55,059 nt of DNA, taken from positions 1-55,059 of the forward strand of contig JAHHHB010000039.1 of the NCBI GenBank assembly GCA_019359545.1, given 5' to 3'. Both the position numbers and the translations under genes were made by a program. The notes beneath the pieces were generated by a model. The model did not search any database. It saw nothing but the letters and a program-made list of their open reading frames with translations, and was not told the DNA's origin. Shown one piece after another: positions 28,505-39,292 of the stretch. The first letter of the stretch is position 1; the number at the start of each line of letters is the position of its first letter. The stretch is from Desmonostoc geniculatum HA4340-LM1 (GTDB taxonomy: Bacteria; Cyanobacteriota; Cyanobacteriia; Cyanobacteriales; Nostocaceae).

Positions 28505-29115
28505 GATTAGGCGATTAATCGCATTAAAACACGATTAATCGTCCACCCTAGAAACGCTCAGGGACAAAAAACGATCAGTACCTATGTTCTAACAGCAGTT
28601 ATGAAGACTGTTGTATTTGTTTGAAGCAATCAAGCAAGCTACACCCTACACTCAGCGAGCAAGTGTAGAATTTCTGAGGAGAATCTTGTAAAAACAACAG
28701 AATTCTCATCCGGACATTAAGGTTTAGAATCTTGTCGTCTTGAGTATCTAGTTGCACGTAGCAAATCAAACAATTTTAGATTTGCGATTTTGGATTTAAT
28801 TTATCGAATCCCCAAAGGGATGAGATTTACAGACTCTTGATTTTTGATTTGTTCTGACCACAAGTTTAGGGGCATATCAACAAAAATTTTTAATCCAAAA
28901 TCTAAAATCCGTCTTGAAAAGCTTTGATGCCCTACAGCAAGTCGCAAAGCGCTCTAAGCCAGAAGTCGGCACTCAAACTTTTCGCAAAATCCCAGATTGG
29001 CACGTGCAACGCTCGAAAAAAATTGAGGAAGTCTGAGGGTTGGGTTCCACCGCTTTTAGTTTCCGGTGTCTGATAGCATATAATTTCGTTGCCAAATCCG
29101 AATTAAAGGTGAAGT
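28505..29115. repeat. Long repeat-bearing spacer inside the str operon
   Basis: The 611 bp have no gene. They contain GCGATTAATCGC (28511-28522) and a second CGATTAATCG (28532-28541), a hairpin CTACACT / AGTGTAG (28646-28668), and an inverted pair of the TTTTAGAT...GATTTTGGATTT motif (about 28772-28798) with AATCCAAAATCTAAAAT (about 28893-28910). The 3' part holds the rpsG promoter. Confidence 0.6.
29056..29084 (+). promoter_or_regulatory. Possible secondary promoter before rpsG
   Basis: A perfect -10 box TATAAT (29079-29084) has a weak -35 TTAGTT 17 bp upstream. It lies 31 bp before the rpsG start and may let rpsG-fusA-tuf be expressed separately from rpsL. Confidence 0.45.
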
Positions 29116-29586
29116 ATGTCTCGTCGTGGTGTTATTCAAAGGCGCCCAGTTCCGTCTGACTCCGTATATAACAGTCGCCTTGTGAGCATGATTATCAGGC
29201 GGATCATGCGTCATGGCAAGAAATCGCTTGCCGCTAGAATTGTCTATGATGCATTAAAAACCATTGAGGAACGCACTGGCAATAATGCCCTCGAAACTTT
29301 TGAAAGAGCAGTGCGGAATGCTACACCTCTAGTAGAAGTCAAGGCTCGCCGAGTCGGCGGAGCAACCTACCAAGTGCCGATGGAAGTGCGTTCTGAGCGG
29401 GGTACTACCCTAGCACTGCGTTGGCTGGTGCAATTTTCTAGATCCAGACCAGGGCGGACAATGGCCAGCAAACTTGCAAATGAGTTGATGGACGCAGCCA
29501 ATGAAACAGGAAATGCCATTCGCAAACGCGAAGAAACGCACCGGATGGCGGAAGCGAATAAAGCATTTGCACATTATCGTTACTAG
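29116..29586 (+). CDS. rpsG: 30S ribosomal protein S7
   Basis: S7 nucleates assembly of the 30S head and contacts mRNA and tRNA at the E site. The 156 residues are full length: [12 protein letters not shown] at the start, [16 protein letters not shown] in the middle and AFAHYRY at the end. AAAGGTGA precedes the ATG. It is followed by fusA after 136 bp that contains no gene. Confidence 0.98.
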   Translation: MSRRGVIQRRPVPSDSVYNSRLVSMIIRRIMRHGKKSLAARIVYDALKTIEERTGNNALETFERAVRNATPLVEVKARRVGGATYQVPMEVRSERGTTLALRWLVQFSRSRPGRTMASKLANELMDAANETGNAIRKREETHRMAEANKAFAHYRY

Positions 29587-29722
29587 GTAGAAAAGCGATA
29601 TATCGTATTCCTGAAGCGGTATATCGTGGATTTACAAAAAAGACGGTTTTCCGTAAAAGTATAGAATCTTAACAAAGAGTAATATACAAGATATCATGAG
29701 GCAAAAACTATAGGAGGTAATT

Positions 29723-31801
29723 GTGGTACGCACGATCCCGCTAGAGAAAGTACGCAACATCGGTATTGCGGCGCATATAGATGCGGGCAAAACAACAACA
29801 ACAGAGAGAATATTGTTTTACTCTGGGATAATTCATAAGATTGGCGAAGTTCATGAAGGAACTGCCGTCACAGACTGGATGGAGCAGGAGCGGGAGCGGG
29901 GAATTACCATCACTGCTGCTGCTATTAGTACCAGCTGGAAAGATCATCAAATTAACATTATCGATACTCCAGGTCACGTAGACTTCACAATTGAAGTTGA
30001 GCGTTCCATGCGCGTGTTGGATGGTGTAATCGCGGTATTTTGTTCTGTGGGCGGCGTGCAACCCCAGTCTGAGACAGTATGGCGACAAGCAGACCGCTAC
30101 AAAGTGCCTCGGATCGCCTTCATCAACAAGATGGATCGCACAGGAGCGAACTTTTACAAAGTTCACGAACAAATGCGCGATCGCCTGCGGGCAAATGCGA
30201 TCGCCATTCAACTACCAATTGGTAGCGAAAACGACTTCCAAGGGATTGTTGACCTCGTAAAGCAGTGCGCGTATATTTACGCAAACGATCAAGGAACTGA
30301 TATCCAAGAAACCGATATTCCAGCCGAGATGCAAGCGCAGGTAGAAGAATACCGCACCAAGCTAGTAGAAGCAGTGGCAGAAACCGATGATACTCTGATG
30401 GCTAAGTACTTCGATGGCGAAGAACTTACAGCAGACGAAATTGCTGCTGCTCTGCGTAAAGGCACAATTACTGGCACAATCGTACCAGTACTTTGTGGCT
30501 CGGCATTTAAAAACAAAGGTGTACAGTTAATGCTGGATGCCGTTGTCGATTACCTGCCAGCACCAAGTGAAGTACCGCCAATTCAAGGCATACTGCCCAA
30601 TGGTGATACTGTTGAGCGGTGGGCTGATGACAACGAACCCCTAGCGGCTTTGGCGTTCAAGATTATGGCTGACCCTTATGGTCGCCTAACATTTGTTCGC
30701 GTTTATTCTGGTGTGCTGAAAAAGGGTAGCTACGTCCTCAACGCGACTAAGAATAAAAAAGAACGGATTTCCCGCTTAGTTCTGATGAAGGCAGACGATC
30801 GGCAAGATGTCGATGAACTGCGAGCAGGTGATTTGGGAGCAGCCTTGGGATTGAAAGATACCTTGACAGGTGACACCATCTGTGATGATGGTTCCCCAGT
30901 AATTCTGGAATCCCTATTCATTCCTGAGCCTGTGATCTCGGTAGCGGTTGAACCCAAAACCAAGAATGACATGGATAAATTATCCAAGGCTCTGCAATCT
31001 CTCTCGGAAGAAGACCCTACCTTCCGTGTCAACGTCGATCCGGAAACAAACCAAACTGTGATCGCAGGGATGGGAGAACTACACCTAGAAATTCTAGTAG
31101 ACCGGATGTTACGAGAATTCAAGGTGGAAGCAAATGTTGGCGCACCACAAGTAGCCTACCGAGAAACAATTCGGAAAGCTGTGAACAAAATCGAGGGCAA
31201 ATTCATCCGCCAAAGTGGTGGTAAAGGTCAATACGGTCATGTTGTGATCGATTTGGAGCCTGGAGAACCTGGTACTGGTTTTGAATTTGTTTCCAAAATT
31301 GTTGGTGGTAGTGTGCCCAAAGAATACATCGGCCCAGCAGAACAAGGAATGAAAGAAAGCTGCGAATCCGGTGTTCTGGCTGGCTATCCGTTGATTGATG
31401 TCAAAGCGACGCTAATTGATGGGTCATACCACGATGTAGACTCTTCGGAAATGGCTTTCAAAATCGCTGGCTCAATGGCAATGAAAGAAGCTGTGCTTAA
31501 AGCTTCACCAGTACTATTAGAGCCTATGATGAAAGTTGAAGTGGAAGTTCCTGAAGACTTTATCGGGAACGTCATTGGCGACCTCATCTCCCGTCGGGGG
31601 CAGATTGAAAGCCAAAGCACTGAACAGGGACTCGCTAAGGTGGCATCCAAAGTTCCACTAGCGACCATGTTCGGCTACGCCACTGATATCCGGTCGAAGA
31701 CCCAAGGTCGGGGTATCTTCACGATGGAGTTCAGCCACTACGAAGAGGTGCCTCGCAGCGTAGCTGAAACTATCATTGCAAAAAGCAAAGGGAACGCTTA
31801 A
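29723..31801 (+). CDS. fusA: Elongation factor G
   Basis: EF-G uses GTP hydrolysis to translocate tRNA and mRNA on the ribosome and, with RRF, recycles ribosomes. The 692-residue protein has all five domains. GTPase motifs are [15 protein letters not shown] (P-loop), DTPGHVDF and FINKMD. Domain IV is full length, and the end is [18 protein letters not shown]. Translation starts at GTG with a near-perfect AGGAGGT Shine-Dalgarno at 29713. It is followed by tuf after 22 bp. Confidence 0.98.
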   Translation: MVRTIPLEKVRNIGIAAHIDAGKTTTTERILFYSGIIHKIGEVHEGTAVTDWMEQERERGITITAAAISTSWKDHQINIIDTPGHVDFTIEVERSMRVLDGVIAVFCSVGGVQPQSETVWRQADRYKVPRIAFINKMDRTGANFYKVHEQMRDRLRANAIAIQLPIGSENDFQGIVDLVKQCAYIYANDQGTDIQETDIPAEMQAQVEEYRTKLVEAVAETDDTLMAKYFDGEELTADEIAAALRKGTITGTIVPVLCGSAFKNKGVQLMLDAVVDYLPAPSEVPPIQGILPNGDTVERWADDNEPLAALAFKIMADPYGRLTFVRVYSGVLKKGSYVLNATKNKKERISRLVLMKADDRQDVDELRAGDLGAALGLKDTLTGDTICDDGSPVILESLFIPEPVISVAVEPKTKNDMDKLSKALQSLSEEDPTFRVNVDPETNQTVIAGMGELHLEILVDRMLREFKVEANVGAPQVAYRETIRKAVNKIEGKFIRQSGGKGQYGHVVIDLEPGEPGTGFEFVSKIVGGSVPKEYIGPAEQGMKESCESGVLAGYPLIDVKATLIDGSYHDVDSSEMAFKIAGSMAMKEAVLKASPVLLEPMMKVEVEVPEDFIGNVIGDLISRRGQIESQSTEQGLAKVASKVPLATMFGYATDIRSKTQGRGIFTMEFSHYEEVPRSVAETIIAKSKGNA

Positions 31802-31823
31802 TTAAAAAAGGAAACGAGGATTC

Positions 31824-33053
31824 ATGGCACGCGCAAAGTTTGAAAGGAATAAACCCCACATTAATATCGGTACAGTTGGCCACGTTGACCACGGTAAAAC
31901 TACCTTGACAGCAGCCATCACCATGACCTTGGCTGCTATGGGTCAGGCTGTAGCTAAGGGCTACGACCAAATCGATAACGCACCAGAAGAAAAGGCACGG
32001 GGTATTACCATCAATACCGCTCACGTTGAGTATGAAACCGCAAGTCGGCACTATGCTCACGTGGACTGTCCCGGACACGCTGACTATGTGAAGAACATGA
32101 TCACCGGCGCAGCCCAGATGGATGGTGGCATTCTCGTAGTTGCTGCTACCGATGGACCCATGCCCCAAACCCGCGAACACATTCTGCTGGCAAAACAGGT
32201 TGGGGTTCCCAGTCTGGTTGTCTTCTTAAACAAAGAAGACTTGATGGATGACCCAGAACTGCTGGAACTAGTGGAACTAGAACTGCGGGAACTGCTTTCT
32301 AGCTACGACTTCCCCGGCGATGATATCCCCATTATCAAAGGCTCTGGTCTCAAAGCCCTCGAAGCAATGACCAAGAATCCCAAAACCCAACGGGGTGAAG
32401 ATGAGTGGGTAGACAAAATCTACGAACTAATGGATGCTGTTGATTCTTACATCCCCACCCCCGAACGGGATGTTGATAAGCCCTTCCTGATGGCTGTAGA
32501 AGACGTATTCTCCATCACAGGTCGTGGTACTGTTGCTACAGGTCGGATTGAGCGGGGTGTAGTTAAGGTTGGCGATAACGTTGAACTAGTGGGTATCAGA
32601 GATACTCGCGCCACTACCGTAACTGGTATTGAGATGTTCAAGAAGAGTCTCGACCAAGGTATGGCTGGGGATAACGCTGGTGTACTACTCCGGGGTATCC
32701 AGAAAGCTGATATTGAACGGGGGATGGTCATCGCCAAACCTGGTTCGATTAAACCTCACATTGAATTTGAAGGTGAGGTTTATGTCTTAACAGAAAAAGA
32801 AGGTGGTCGTAAGACTCCATTTTTCGCTGGCTACCGTCCTCAGTTCTACGTGCGGACAACTGATGTAACTGGTACCATCAAAGCCTACACCTCTGATGAG
32901 GGCAAAGAAGTAGAAATGGTGATGCCAGGCGATCGCATCAAGATGACAGTAGAATTGATCAACGCGATCGCTATTGAACAAGGAATGCGCTTCGCTATTC
33001 GCGAAGGTGGTCGCACCATTGGTGCTGGTGTCGTCTCCAAAATTGTGAAATAG
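31824..33053 (+). CDS. tuf: Elongation factor Tu
   Basis: EF-Tu delivers aminoacyl-tRNA to the ribosome as a GTP complex. The protein has 409 residues, as in other cyanobacteria and plastids. It carries [22 protein letters not shown] and FLNKED, then the beta-barrel domains 2 and 3 (ending [11 protein letters not shown]). GAGG precedes the ATG. It is transcribed with fusA; a repeat-rich spacer follows before rpsJ. Confidence 0.98.
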   Translation: MARAKFERNKPHINIGTVGHVDHGKTTLTAAITMTLAAMGQAVAKGYDQIDNAPEEKARGITINTAHVEYETASRHYAHVDCPGHADYVKNMITGAAQMDGGILVVAATDGPMPQTREHILLAKQVGVPSLVVFLNKEDLMDDPELLELVELELRELLSSYDFPGDDIPIIKGSGLKALEAMTKNPKTQRGEDEWVDKIYELMDAVDSYIPTPERDVDKPFLMAVEDVFSITGRGTVATGRIERGVVKVGDNVELVGIRDTRATTVTGIEMFKKSLDQGMAGDNAGVLLRGIQKADIERGMVIAKPGSIKPHIEFEGEVYVLTEKEGGRKTPFFAGYRPQFYVRTTDVTGTIKAYTSDEGKEVEMVMPGDRIKMTVELINAIAIEQGMRFAIREGGRTIGAGVVSKIVK

Positions 33054-33124
33054 CACCTTTTTGCTCATAACAAAGGAGCAGAGATGGTATGATTCCACTC
33101 TGCTCCTTTCTCTTCCTTTTTATT

Positions 33125-33216
33125 AAAGGGAGTAGGGAATAGGGAGTAGGAAATAGGAAAAAGCCAAGCAATTTTGTTTCCCCCACTCCCCACTCCCCAC
33201 TCCCCACTCCCCTATT
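33125..33216. repeat. CCCACTC/GGGAGTA tandem repeats between tuf and rpsJ
   Basis: GGGAGTAGGGAATAGGGAGTAGG (about 33128-33150) is complementary in type to CCCACTCCCC units (about 33181-33212). The pair can fold back within the tuf-rpsJ spacer, where it might weaken read-through or stabilise upstream mRNA. Confidence 0.7.
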
Positions 33217-33239
33217 ACTCAGAACCTGGACAATTAAAG

Positions 33240-33557
33240 ATGGCAACTCTACAGCAGCAGAAAATTAGAATTCGCTTACAAGCTTTTGACCGACGCTTAT
33301 TAGATACATCTTGCGAGAAGATTGTAGACACAGCTAACCGCACCAATGCTACAGCAATCGGTCCCATTCCTTTACCAACAAAACGTCGAATCTACTGTGT
33401 GCTGCGATCGCCTCACGTAGATAAAGATTCACGCGAACACTTTGAAACCCGTACTCATCGCCGGATTATTGACATCTACCAGCCATCTTCTAAAACTATT
33501 GATGCCCTGATGAAATTGGATTTACCATCGGGTGTTGATATCGAAGTCAAACTTTAA
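33240..33557 (+). CDS. rpsJ: 30S ribosomal protein S10
   Basis: S10 is a head protein of the 30S subunit and, with NusB, a transcription antitermination factor. The protein has 105 residues, starting [22 protein letters not shown]; the in-frame codons back to 33174 are repeat DNA. Conserved parts are GPIPLPT and the [17 protein letters not shown] stretch. As in other cyanobacteria it follows tuf rather than heading the S10 operon. Confidence 0.97.
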   Translation: MATLQQQKIRIRLQAFDRRLLDTSCEKIVDTANRTNATAIGPIPLPTKRRIYCVLRSPHVDKDSREHFETRTHRRIIDIYQPSSKTIDALMKLDLPSGVDIEVKL

Positions 33558-33695
33558 TTAGTTATTAGTCATTAGTCATTGGTCATTTGTCAATAAATAA
33601 AGGGCAACTGACAAAGTACAAAGTCTGATTGTCGGAAGCTGACGCTCAGAACTTTGTAAGAGAGGACAAATGACATTAGTATGAATATTTACCTT

Positions 33696-33725
33696 GCCCT
33701 GAAGAAATATATCTCAGGGCTTTTT
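33696..33725 (+). terminator. Intrinsic terminator after rpsJ
   Basis: GCCCTGA...TCAGGGC (33696-33702 and 33714-33720) forms a 7-bp stem, extended by weaker A-T pairs, and is followed by TTTTT. It ends the str operon 139 bp after the rpsJ stop. Confidence 0.85.
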
Positions 33726-33818
33726 ATTTAGCCACCAAACAAATGATAGAATGTAGACAAAGTACGGGAAAAGCAGAGAAAAATAAATTTTAAAGATTAA
33801 GTTTATACCAAGGTAACA

Positions 33819-34469
33819 ATGACATCATCTTCTAAAATTGCAGTCCGCGAACTACCTCTGTTCCCGTTACCCGAAGTAGTTCTGTTTCCTACCAGACCAT
33901 TGCCTCTGCACATCTTTGAATTTCGCTACCGAATCATGATGAACACGATTTTGGAGAGCGATCGCAGGTTCGGTGTTTTGATGTTCGATCCAGTTAAAGG
34001 CACAATTGCAAACACAGGATGCTGTGCCGAAATCATTCATCATCAGCGGCTGCCAGACGATCGGATGAAAATGTTGACTTTGGGGCAACAAAGATTTCGT
34101 GTATTAGAATACGTTCGTGAAAAGCCATACCGCGTTGGTTTAGTGGAGTGGATTGAAGATCACCCACCAACTAAAGATTTGCGACCTTTGTCTTCAGAAG
34201 TAGAACAACTACTGCGAGATGTTGTGCGTCTGTCAGCCAAATTAACCGAACAAAATATTGAGTTGCCAGAAGATTTGCCCGATCTCCCAATAGAGCTATC
34301 TTATTGGGTAGCAAGTAACCTCTATGGTGTGGCCGCAGAGCAGCAGTTATTGCTAGAAATGCAAGACACTGCAACTCGCCTAGAGCGGGAAGCAGAAATT
34401 TTAACTTCTACTCGTAATCACTTGGCAGCTCGTGCCGTTCTTAAAGACACATTTAATGAGAAATCATGA
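33819..34469 (+). CDS. LON N-terminal domain protein
   Basis: The 216-residue protein consists of a LON substrate-binding (N-terminal) domain alone: RELPLFPLPEVVLFPTRPLPLHIFEFRYR at the start, then a conserved ...LGQQRFRVLEYVREKPY region. The ATPase and Ser-Lys protease domains of full Lon are absent. Such stand-alone proteins are common in cyanobacteria. They may bind substrates or serve as adaptor/ubiquitin-ligase-like modules, but the role is not known. The C-terminal third is helical and acidic. Confidence 0.9.
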   Translation: MTSSSKIAVRELPLFPLPEVVLFPTRPLPLHIFEFRYRIMMNTILESDRRFGVLMFDPVKGTIANTGCCAEIIHHQRLPDDRMKMLTLGQQRFRVLEYVREKPYRVGLVEWIEDHPPTKDLRPLSSEVEQLLRDVVRLSAKLTEQNIELPEDLPDLPIELSYWVASNLYGVAAEQQLLLEMQDTATRLEREAEILTSTRNHLAARAVLKDTFNEKS

Positions 34470-34606
34470 GTAGTTATCAGTCAGGCAATTTTGGATTTGA
34501 GATTTTGGATTTTGGATTGATTCGACGGATAATCTGAGGGCTTGTACCATCAAGGAATCATCGATCGTTTGCAAAAGAGAAACGACAAATGACAACTAAC
34601 AAATGA

Positions 34607-35479
34607 CTACAGAGCGCTCACTGGTAAAACAGTGTAAGTGCCCAAAATTCTTAGAATCTCTGTGTAGATACTTAATTCTGCCAAAGCAGATTGCATTTGT
34701 GTTTCCTTAGCATCTGCTTCTACATCAATGAAAAACAAATATTCTCCTAGCGATCGCTTCGTAGGACGGGATTCAATGCGGCTGAGGTTAATTCCTAGTT
34801 GAGCAAAGATTTGCAAAGGTTTGACCAACGCTCCTGGGACGTTGGCAGGTACACTAAAAGCTAAGGATGTGTGACTAGTATCTGGTTTTGATTTCTGAGA
34901 CCCAGCGTTTGCTTCGCCCTGACTTACCACCCAAAAGCGAGTAAAGTTTTCTGGATAGTCGTTAATACCACTAGCAAGTATGGGCAGATTGTAGAGTTGA
35001 GCTGCCCTACTAGAAGCGATCGCTGCTGTTGTCGGATCTTCTTCTAATTGCTGTAGTGCTTCAGTTGTAGAATTATTTGCAATAATCTGTATAGTCGGGA
35101 GAAATCGCTCCAACCATCCCTGGCATTGTGCCAAAGCTTGAGGATGAGAGTAAACAGTTTTAATTTTATCTAAGCTAGTTGCACATGAAATTAACGTATG
35201 GACAATAGGTAATACTAAGGCTAGCTGAATTTGCAAATTGTCCAACTGCCATAGTGTATCTAGTGTCATAGTCACACTCCCTTCAATAGAATTTTCCATT
35301 GGCACAACAGCCAACTGGGCTTGACCATCGGCAACTGCGTGCAGTGATTGGGAGATGCTGGGATAGGGACATAATATAGCTTCAACTCCTGTATTTTTGC
35401 CCAGCCAGTTGACATAAAAAACAGCTGCTTGTTCTGAATAAGTGCCGGGAGGTCCCAAATGTGCGATCGATATAGTCAT
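34607..35479 (-). CDS. pheA: Prephenate dehydratase
   Basis: The enzyme converts prephenate to phenylpyruvate in phenylalanine biosynthesis. The protein has 290 residues with no chorismate mutase domain. The PDT domain begins IAHLGPPGTYSEQAA and includes VVPMENSIEGSV and the signature NFTRFWVVS. A C-terminal ACT regulatory domain follows (about 205-285), with the ESRPTKRSLGEYLFFID motif that binds phenylalanine for feedback inhibition. The gene is monocistronic and convergent with the LON-domain gene. Confidence 0.95.
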   Translation of the reverse strand: MTISIAHLGPPGTYSEQAAVFYVNWLGKNTGVEAILCPYPSISQSLHAVADGQAQLAVVPMENSIEGSVTMTLDTLWQLDNLQIQLALVLPIVHTLISCATSLDKIKTVYSHPQALAQCQGWLERFLPTIQIIANNSTTEALQQLEEDPTTAAIASSRAAQLYNLPILASGINDYPENFTRFWVVSQGEANAGSQKSKPDTSHTSLAFSVPANVPGALVKPLQIFAQLGINLSRIESRPTKRSLGEYLFFIDVEADAKETQMQSALAELSIYTEILRILGTYTVLPVSAL

Positions 35480-35904
35480 GCCTTTAGCCTTAAGTTAATA
35501 GTTTCACTGGAACTGGGAATTGAGAAGGATTTGTAGAAAAGAATTTCATCCTCAGATATTTTTATCCATATATGTATGAATTTAAGTAAATAAGCTATCC
35601 ATAGCAGTCTTCCACCAATCGGATTTGTGGGCAGCTTTTTCCCTAAATTTCTCTGAAGATTGAAGATAAATTCTATTAGCTCAGGAAATTCTTAACGCAT
35701 ATTTTTACTTTTTTGTCAATAGTTAATTTCTAGTTGAGAGTATCTTCAATAGAAGATAGTCATGAGCGTACCAATTTTTTGCCGATCGTGTATACCTCAT
35801 CAGCAATTATAATTTTGGTGATAAATAAAGTTTCTACTTTTCTGTAGTCAGATCTAATTTGTTAAAAAATATTAAAATTAAAAAACAAATACTTTTATCC
35901 GCTC
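35480..35904. other. Divergent intergenic region, pheA and DUF1997 gene
   Basis: These 425 bp are AT-rich and hold the promoters of both divergent genes. I see no ORF, repeat or clear regulatory palindrome. Confidence 0.5.
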
Positions 35905-36492
35905 ATGGCTACCCGGTTTACTGCCTCCCAATCGCTTGAAATCGCTGTTCCAGAGGAGCCTATTCCCATTCAGCACTACTTACGTCAACCCCAACGTCTG
36001 GTTAAAGCTTTGGTTGACAATAGTCGAATTCAGCAGCTTTCTGAAGAGGTATTTCGCTTAAAAATGCGTCCGTTAACCTTTATGTCATTGAGCATTCAAC
36101 CGACTGTAGACATGAGAGTTTGGGCGGAATCAAATGGCATAATTTATTTGCGATCGCTAGGCTGTGAAATTCTAGGTGTCGAGTATATTAACCAGCGCTT
36201 TGCTCTCAATTTAAAAGGGTATTTATCTCCGAAAGAACTAAGTACTGGTACTCGCCTGCAAGGAAAAGCTGATTTAGAAGTCCAAGTAGATCTGCCACCG
36301 CCATTTTCCCTCACTCCCAAGCCAATTCTAGAAGCTACTGGTAATGGTTTGCTTAAAAGCGTGTTGTTGACGGTCAAGCAACGTTTATTACATCAACTTT
36401 TAGCAGATTATCGCTACTGGGTGATATCACAAACGAAAAATAAAGGAATTGACGGTGACGGTGCTAAATTGCCAATATTGAATCCTGAGTAA
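35905..36492 (+). CDS. DUF1997 family protein
   Basis: The protein has 195 residues. It matches the cyanobacterial and plastid DUF1997 family: IPIQHYLRQPQRLVKALVD, then FRLKMRPLTFMSLSIQPTVDMRVW and the VDLPPPFSLTPKPILEATGNGLLKSVL C-terminus. It is probably soluble and beta-rich with a lipid- or ligand-binding START-like shape, but the function is not established. It is convergent with rnhB, 11 bp between stops. Confidence 0.88.
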   Translation: MATRFTASQSLEIAVPEEPIPIQHYLRQPQRLVKALVDNSRIQQLSEEVFRLKMRPLTFMSLSIQPTVDMRVWAESNGIIYLRSLGCEILGVEYINQRFALNLKGYLSPKELSTGTRLQGKADLEVQVDLPPPFSLTPKPILEATGNGLLKSVLLTVKQRLLHQLLADYRYWVISQTKNKGIDGDGAKLPILNPE

Positions 36493-36503
36493 TTATTCCA
36501 TCA

Positions 36504-37178
36504 CTAACTATCCAGTATTTTAATTTTGCAAGGACGAAAAGACTTACGATGTAGGGGTGAAGGTCCGTATTGTTGCAGAGCCAGTAAATGTTGCTGGCTA
36601 CCATAACCCTTATTACACTCCAAGTTGTAAATTGGGTATTTTAATGCTAAACGCATTATCAGATCGTCACGCCAAACCTTGGCGACAATACTAGCAGAAG
36701 CAATAGCAAGCGATCGCTCGTCCCCTTTGACTATTGTTTGTTGGGGCACTAGTAAGTCTTTGATTGATTGATTGCCATCAACTAAGCAGAGTGCGGGCTG
36801 TACCTTTAACTTCAGTACAGCCCGCTTCATTGCTAACAGCGTCGCTTGCAAAATATTTATCTCGTCAATTTCCGCAGTGGAAGCAAACCCAATTTTCCAA
36901 TCTACAGCCAGCCGACAAATTTCCTGTGCTAACTGAGTTCTTCTTTGACTAGACAACTTTTTACTGTCTTTAATTTTAGCTGCCATTAGTTTTGGCAAAG
37001 CATAATCTGGCAGGATCACGGCTGCGGCTACTACAGGACCAAATAAAGCGCCTCGCCCTACTTCATCCACACCTGCAACTAGCCCTGGAATCCCTGACAA
37101 GGTAGAAAACTCCAGCCAACTCGATTTTTCCAGGGGTGCTGGCGAACAAATAGCGGCAGTTTGCTGTGTTTCTGCCAT
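36504..37178 (-). CDS. rnhB: Ribonuclease HII
   Basis: RNase HII removes RNA from RNA-DNA hybrids and single ribonucleotides misincorporated in DNA. The 224-residue protein has the catalytic D-E pair in GVDEVGRGALFGPVVAA, DSKKLS, and the acidic residues in CLVDGNQ and KVWRDDLIM. The N-terminal ~35 residues are an unconserved leader. It lies 8 bp downstream of rne on the same strand, an arrangement conserved in cyanobacteria. Confidence 0.95.
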   Translation of the reverse strand: MAETQQTAAICSPAPLEKSSWLEFSTLSGIPGLVAGVDEVGRGALFGPVVAAAVILPDYALPKLMAAKIKDSKKLSSQRRTQLAQEICRLAVDWKIGFASTAEIDEINILQATLLAMKRAVLKLKVQPALCLVDGNQSIKDLLVPQQTIVKGDERSLAIASASIVAKVWRDDLIMRLALKYPIYNLECNKGYGSQQHLLALQQYGPSPLHRKSFRPCKIKILDS

Positions 37179-37186
37179 AAGGAGAA

Positions 37187-39292
37187 TTAATTGTCCTCAA
37201 TCGCTGAGGAACGACGGCGGCGGCGACGGTTGGCAGTAGCGGTGCTATTGGCATCGCTTTCATCTGCGTTCGTCAAGGGTGCCGAAGGGCTATCAGTAAA
37301 CCCTGATAGTTCAGTTGTCTCTTGGGTTGTCTCTGAGATTGAGAATTTTTGTTCTGGCTCAATAACTTTTGGTATCGGTATTCTGCTTGGGGTAAGTTCA
37401 GATGTTGCTCTTTGAGCCGTAGTTGATTCTGGGATTGATTCCGTTTGTGTTGTTGGTAGTTGACCGGGCTGAATCACGTTAATAATCACAGACTTGGGAT
37501 TTTTAACTTCCTGCTCCAATTTCACCAAGGGAGAGATCCCCATTAAGGCAAACATATCCTGTTCCTGGAGCGTCATTTCTACAGTCCTAATTTCCGGTGG
37601 TTCTACCACTGGTTTGATTGGCTCTGCCTTGGTAATTTTAGTGCGCTCTATTCTTTCACTCCAACCTGGTTTACCCAGGGTAGGTGAAGGAATCTCTGGT
37701 GTTACTCCTAGTTCTGGTTCAGCATCAAGGTCTAAGTCTGGCTCGTTGACAAAAGCCAGTGGATTAATACCAGTCCGGGTTTCATCTTTCCCATTTAATC
37801 CGTTGACACCACCAATTCGACTGCGACGAGTGCGGGTACGACGCTTATTATCGTTAAGTTCTTGATAACTAGGATGATTGATGAGATTGAGATTACTTAA
37901 TTCCGAGTCACCATCGAATGTTTCTCCAAATCCATCATAGGTTTCTCGTGGTTCTGGGATGCGGGCAGATGGCTGACGCGGTTCTCTGTGAGGTAGAGGA
38001 GATACAAAACGCTCACGTTCTGGTGCTTCTGTTGGTGTGGGGAATCGGTTTTCGATTTCTCCAGGTAGGCGCACGGTATGTCCTAAACCGCCGCAGGTGG
38101 GACAAGTTTCACCAAACAATTCGTAAATATTTTGACCCTGACGCTTGCGAGTCAGTTCTACCAAACCCAGTTCAGTTAGTTGAGCAATCTGGGGACGAGC
38201 TTTGTCTGCTTTGAGTGCTTTATTAAAGTGTTCGAGGACTTGCAGTTGGTCACGTCGTGATTCCATATCAATAAAATCAACGACAATCACCCCGGCGATA
38301 TTTCGCAGACGCAACTGCCGAGCAATTTCTGTTGCAGCTTCGCAGTTTGTCCACAAAACTGTTTCTCTGGCTGTTGCCGATCGCGTAAACGAACCTGAGT
38401 TAACATCAATTACTGTTAATGCCTCAGTCGGCTGAATGATGATGTAACCTCCAGAAGGTAGGTCTACCCTTGGTTTCAGGGCTTCTCGAATGGCGGCATT
38501 GATCCGGAAGTACTCTAAAATTGGTGAGCGATCGCGATGATGATCGATTAACAATCCTTGGGGTGTTTGACCTCCACTCCAATTCTGCAAGTACTGCTTG
38601 ACTCGCTTCAAACCAGTACTGGAATCCACAACAATGCGATTGACATCCGCGCCGTACATATCTCGCAATACGCGCTGAATAAAGTCATCGTCTCGGTTGA
38701 GCAGGGCTGGGGCGCGGGTGGAATGGGCTTCCTGCTGGATTGCCTCCCATTGCTTTTGCAGCACCTCTAAATCTTCCATAATCGCTTCTTCTGGTTTGCC
38801 TTCTGCTTCTGTACGCACAAGCAAACCCATTCCCGCCGGTTTGATCAAAATCGCTAGTGCCCGCAAGCGGTTGCGCTCGCTTTCACTTTTAATCCGTCGA
38901 GATAAATTTACGCCTCTGCCATAGGGCATCAGTACCACATAGCGTCCAGGTAAGGTAATGTTACCCGTAAGCCTCGGTCCTTTCGTCCCCGTTGGCTCTT
39001 TCATCACTTGCACCAACACTTTCTGCTGTGGTGCTAATAGTTCTGTAATTGCGGCTGCGGTACGCTTTAGCTTTAATGGCCCTAAGTCGGTGACGTGAAT
39101 AAATCCGTTGCGCTCTGGATCGCCAATATTGACAAAAGCCGCATCTATCCCAGGTAATACGTTTTCTACTACTCCTAAGTAGATATCACCTATTTGATGA
39201 TGACCCGTAGCAACAACCAACTCCTGTATCTGATCTTCAGAAAAAACCGCAGCAATTTGGTGCTGCTCCGCGATAATAATTTGTTTTGGCAT
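37187..39292 (-). CDS. rne: Ribonuclease E/G
   Basis: This is the principal endoribonuclease for mRNA decay and RNA processing. The protein has 701 residues. An N-terminal S1 domain (IGDIYLGVVENVLPGIDAAFVNIG) is embedded in the catalytic region, with IRRG-type residues and the metal-binding DVNSGSF and VVDFIDME. The Zn-link is CPTCGGLGH. The C-terminal ~270 residues are unconserved and disordered, ending in an arginine cluster (RRRRRRSSAIEDN) of the kind that binds polynucleotide phosphorylase in cyanobacteria. It is followed 8 bp later by rnhB. A long upstream non-coding stretch suggests an extended 5' leader, perhaps for autoregulation. Confidence 0.95.
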   Translation of the reverse strand: MPKQIIIAEQHQIAAVFSEDQIQELVVATGHHQIGDIYLGVVENVLPGIDAAFVNIGDPERNGFIHVTDLGPLKLKRTAAAITELLAPQQKVLVQVMKEPTGTKGPRLTGNITLPGRYVVLMPYGRGVNLSRRIKSESERNRLRALAILIKPAGMGLLVRTEAEGKPEEAIMEDLEVLQKQWEAIQQEAHSTRAPALLNRDDDFIQRVLRDMYGADVNRIVVDSSTGLKRVKQYLQNWSGGQTPQGLLIDHHRDRSPILEYFRINAAIREALKPRVDLPSGGYIIIQPTEALTVIDVNSGSFTRSATARETVLWTNCEAATEIARQLRLRNIAGVIVVDFIDMESRRDQLQVLEHFNKALKADKARPQIAQLTELGLVELTRKRQGQNIYELFGETCPTCGGLGHTVRLPGEIENRFPTPTEAPERERFVSPLPHREPRQPSARIPEPRETYDGFGETFDGDSELSNLNLINHPSYQELNDNKRRTRTRRSRIGGVNGLNGKDETRTGINPLAFVNEPDLDLDAEPELGVTPEIPSPTLGKPGWSERIERTKITKAEPIKPVVEPPEIRTVEMTLQEQDMFALMGISPLVKLEQEVKNPKSVIINVIQPGQLPTTQTESIPESTTAQRATSELTPSRIPIPKVIEPEQKFSISETTQETTELSGFTDSPSAPLTNADESDANSTATANRRRRRRSSAIEDN

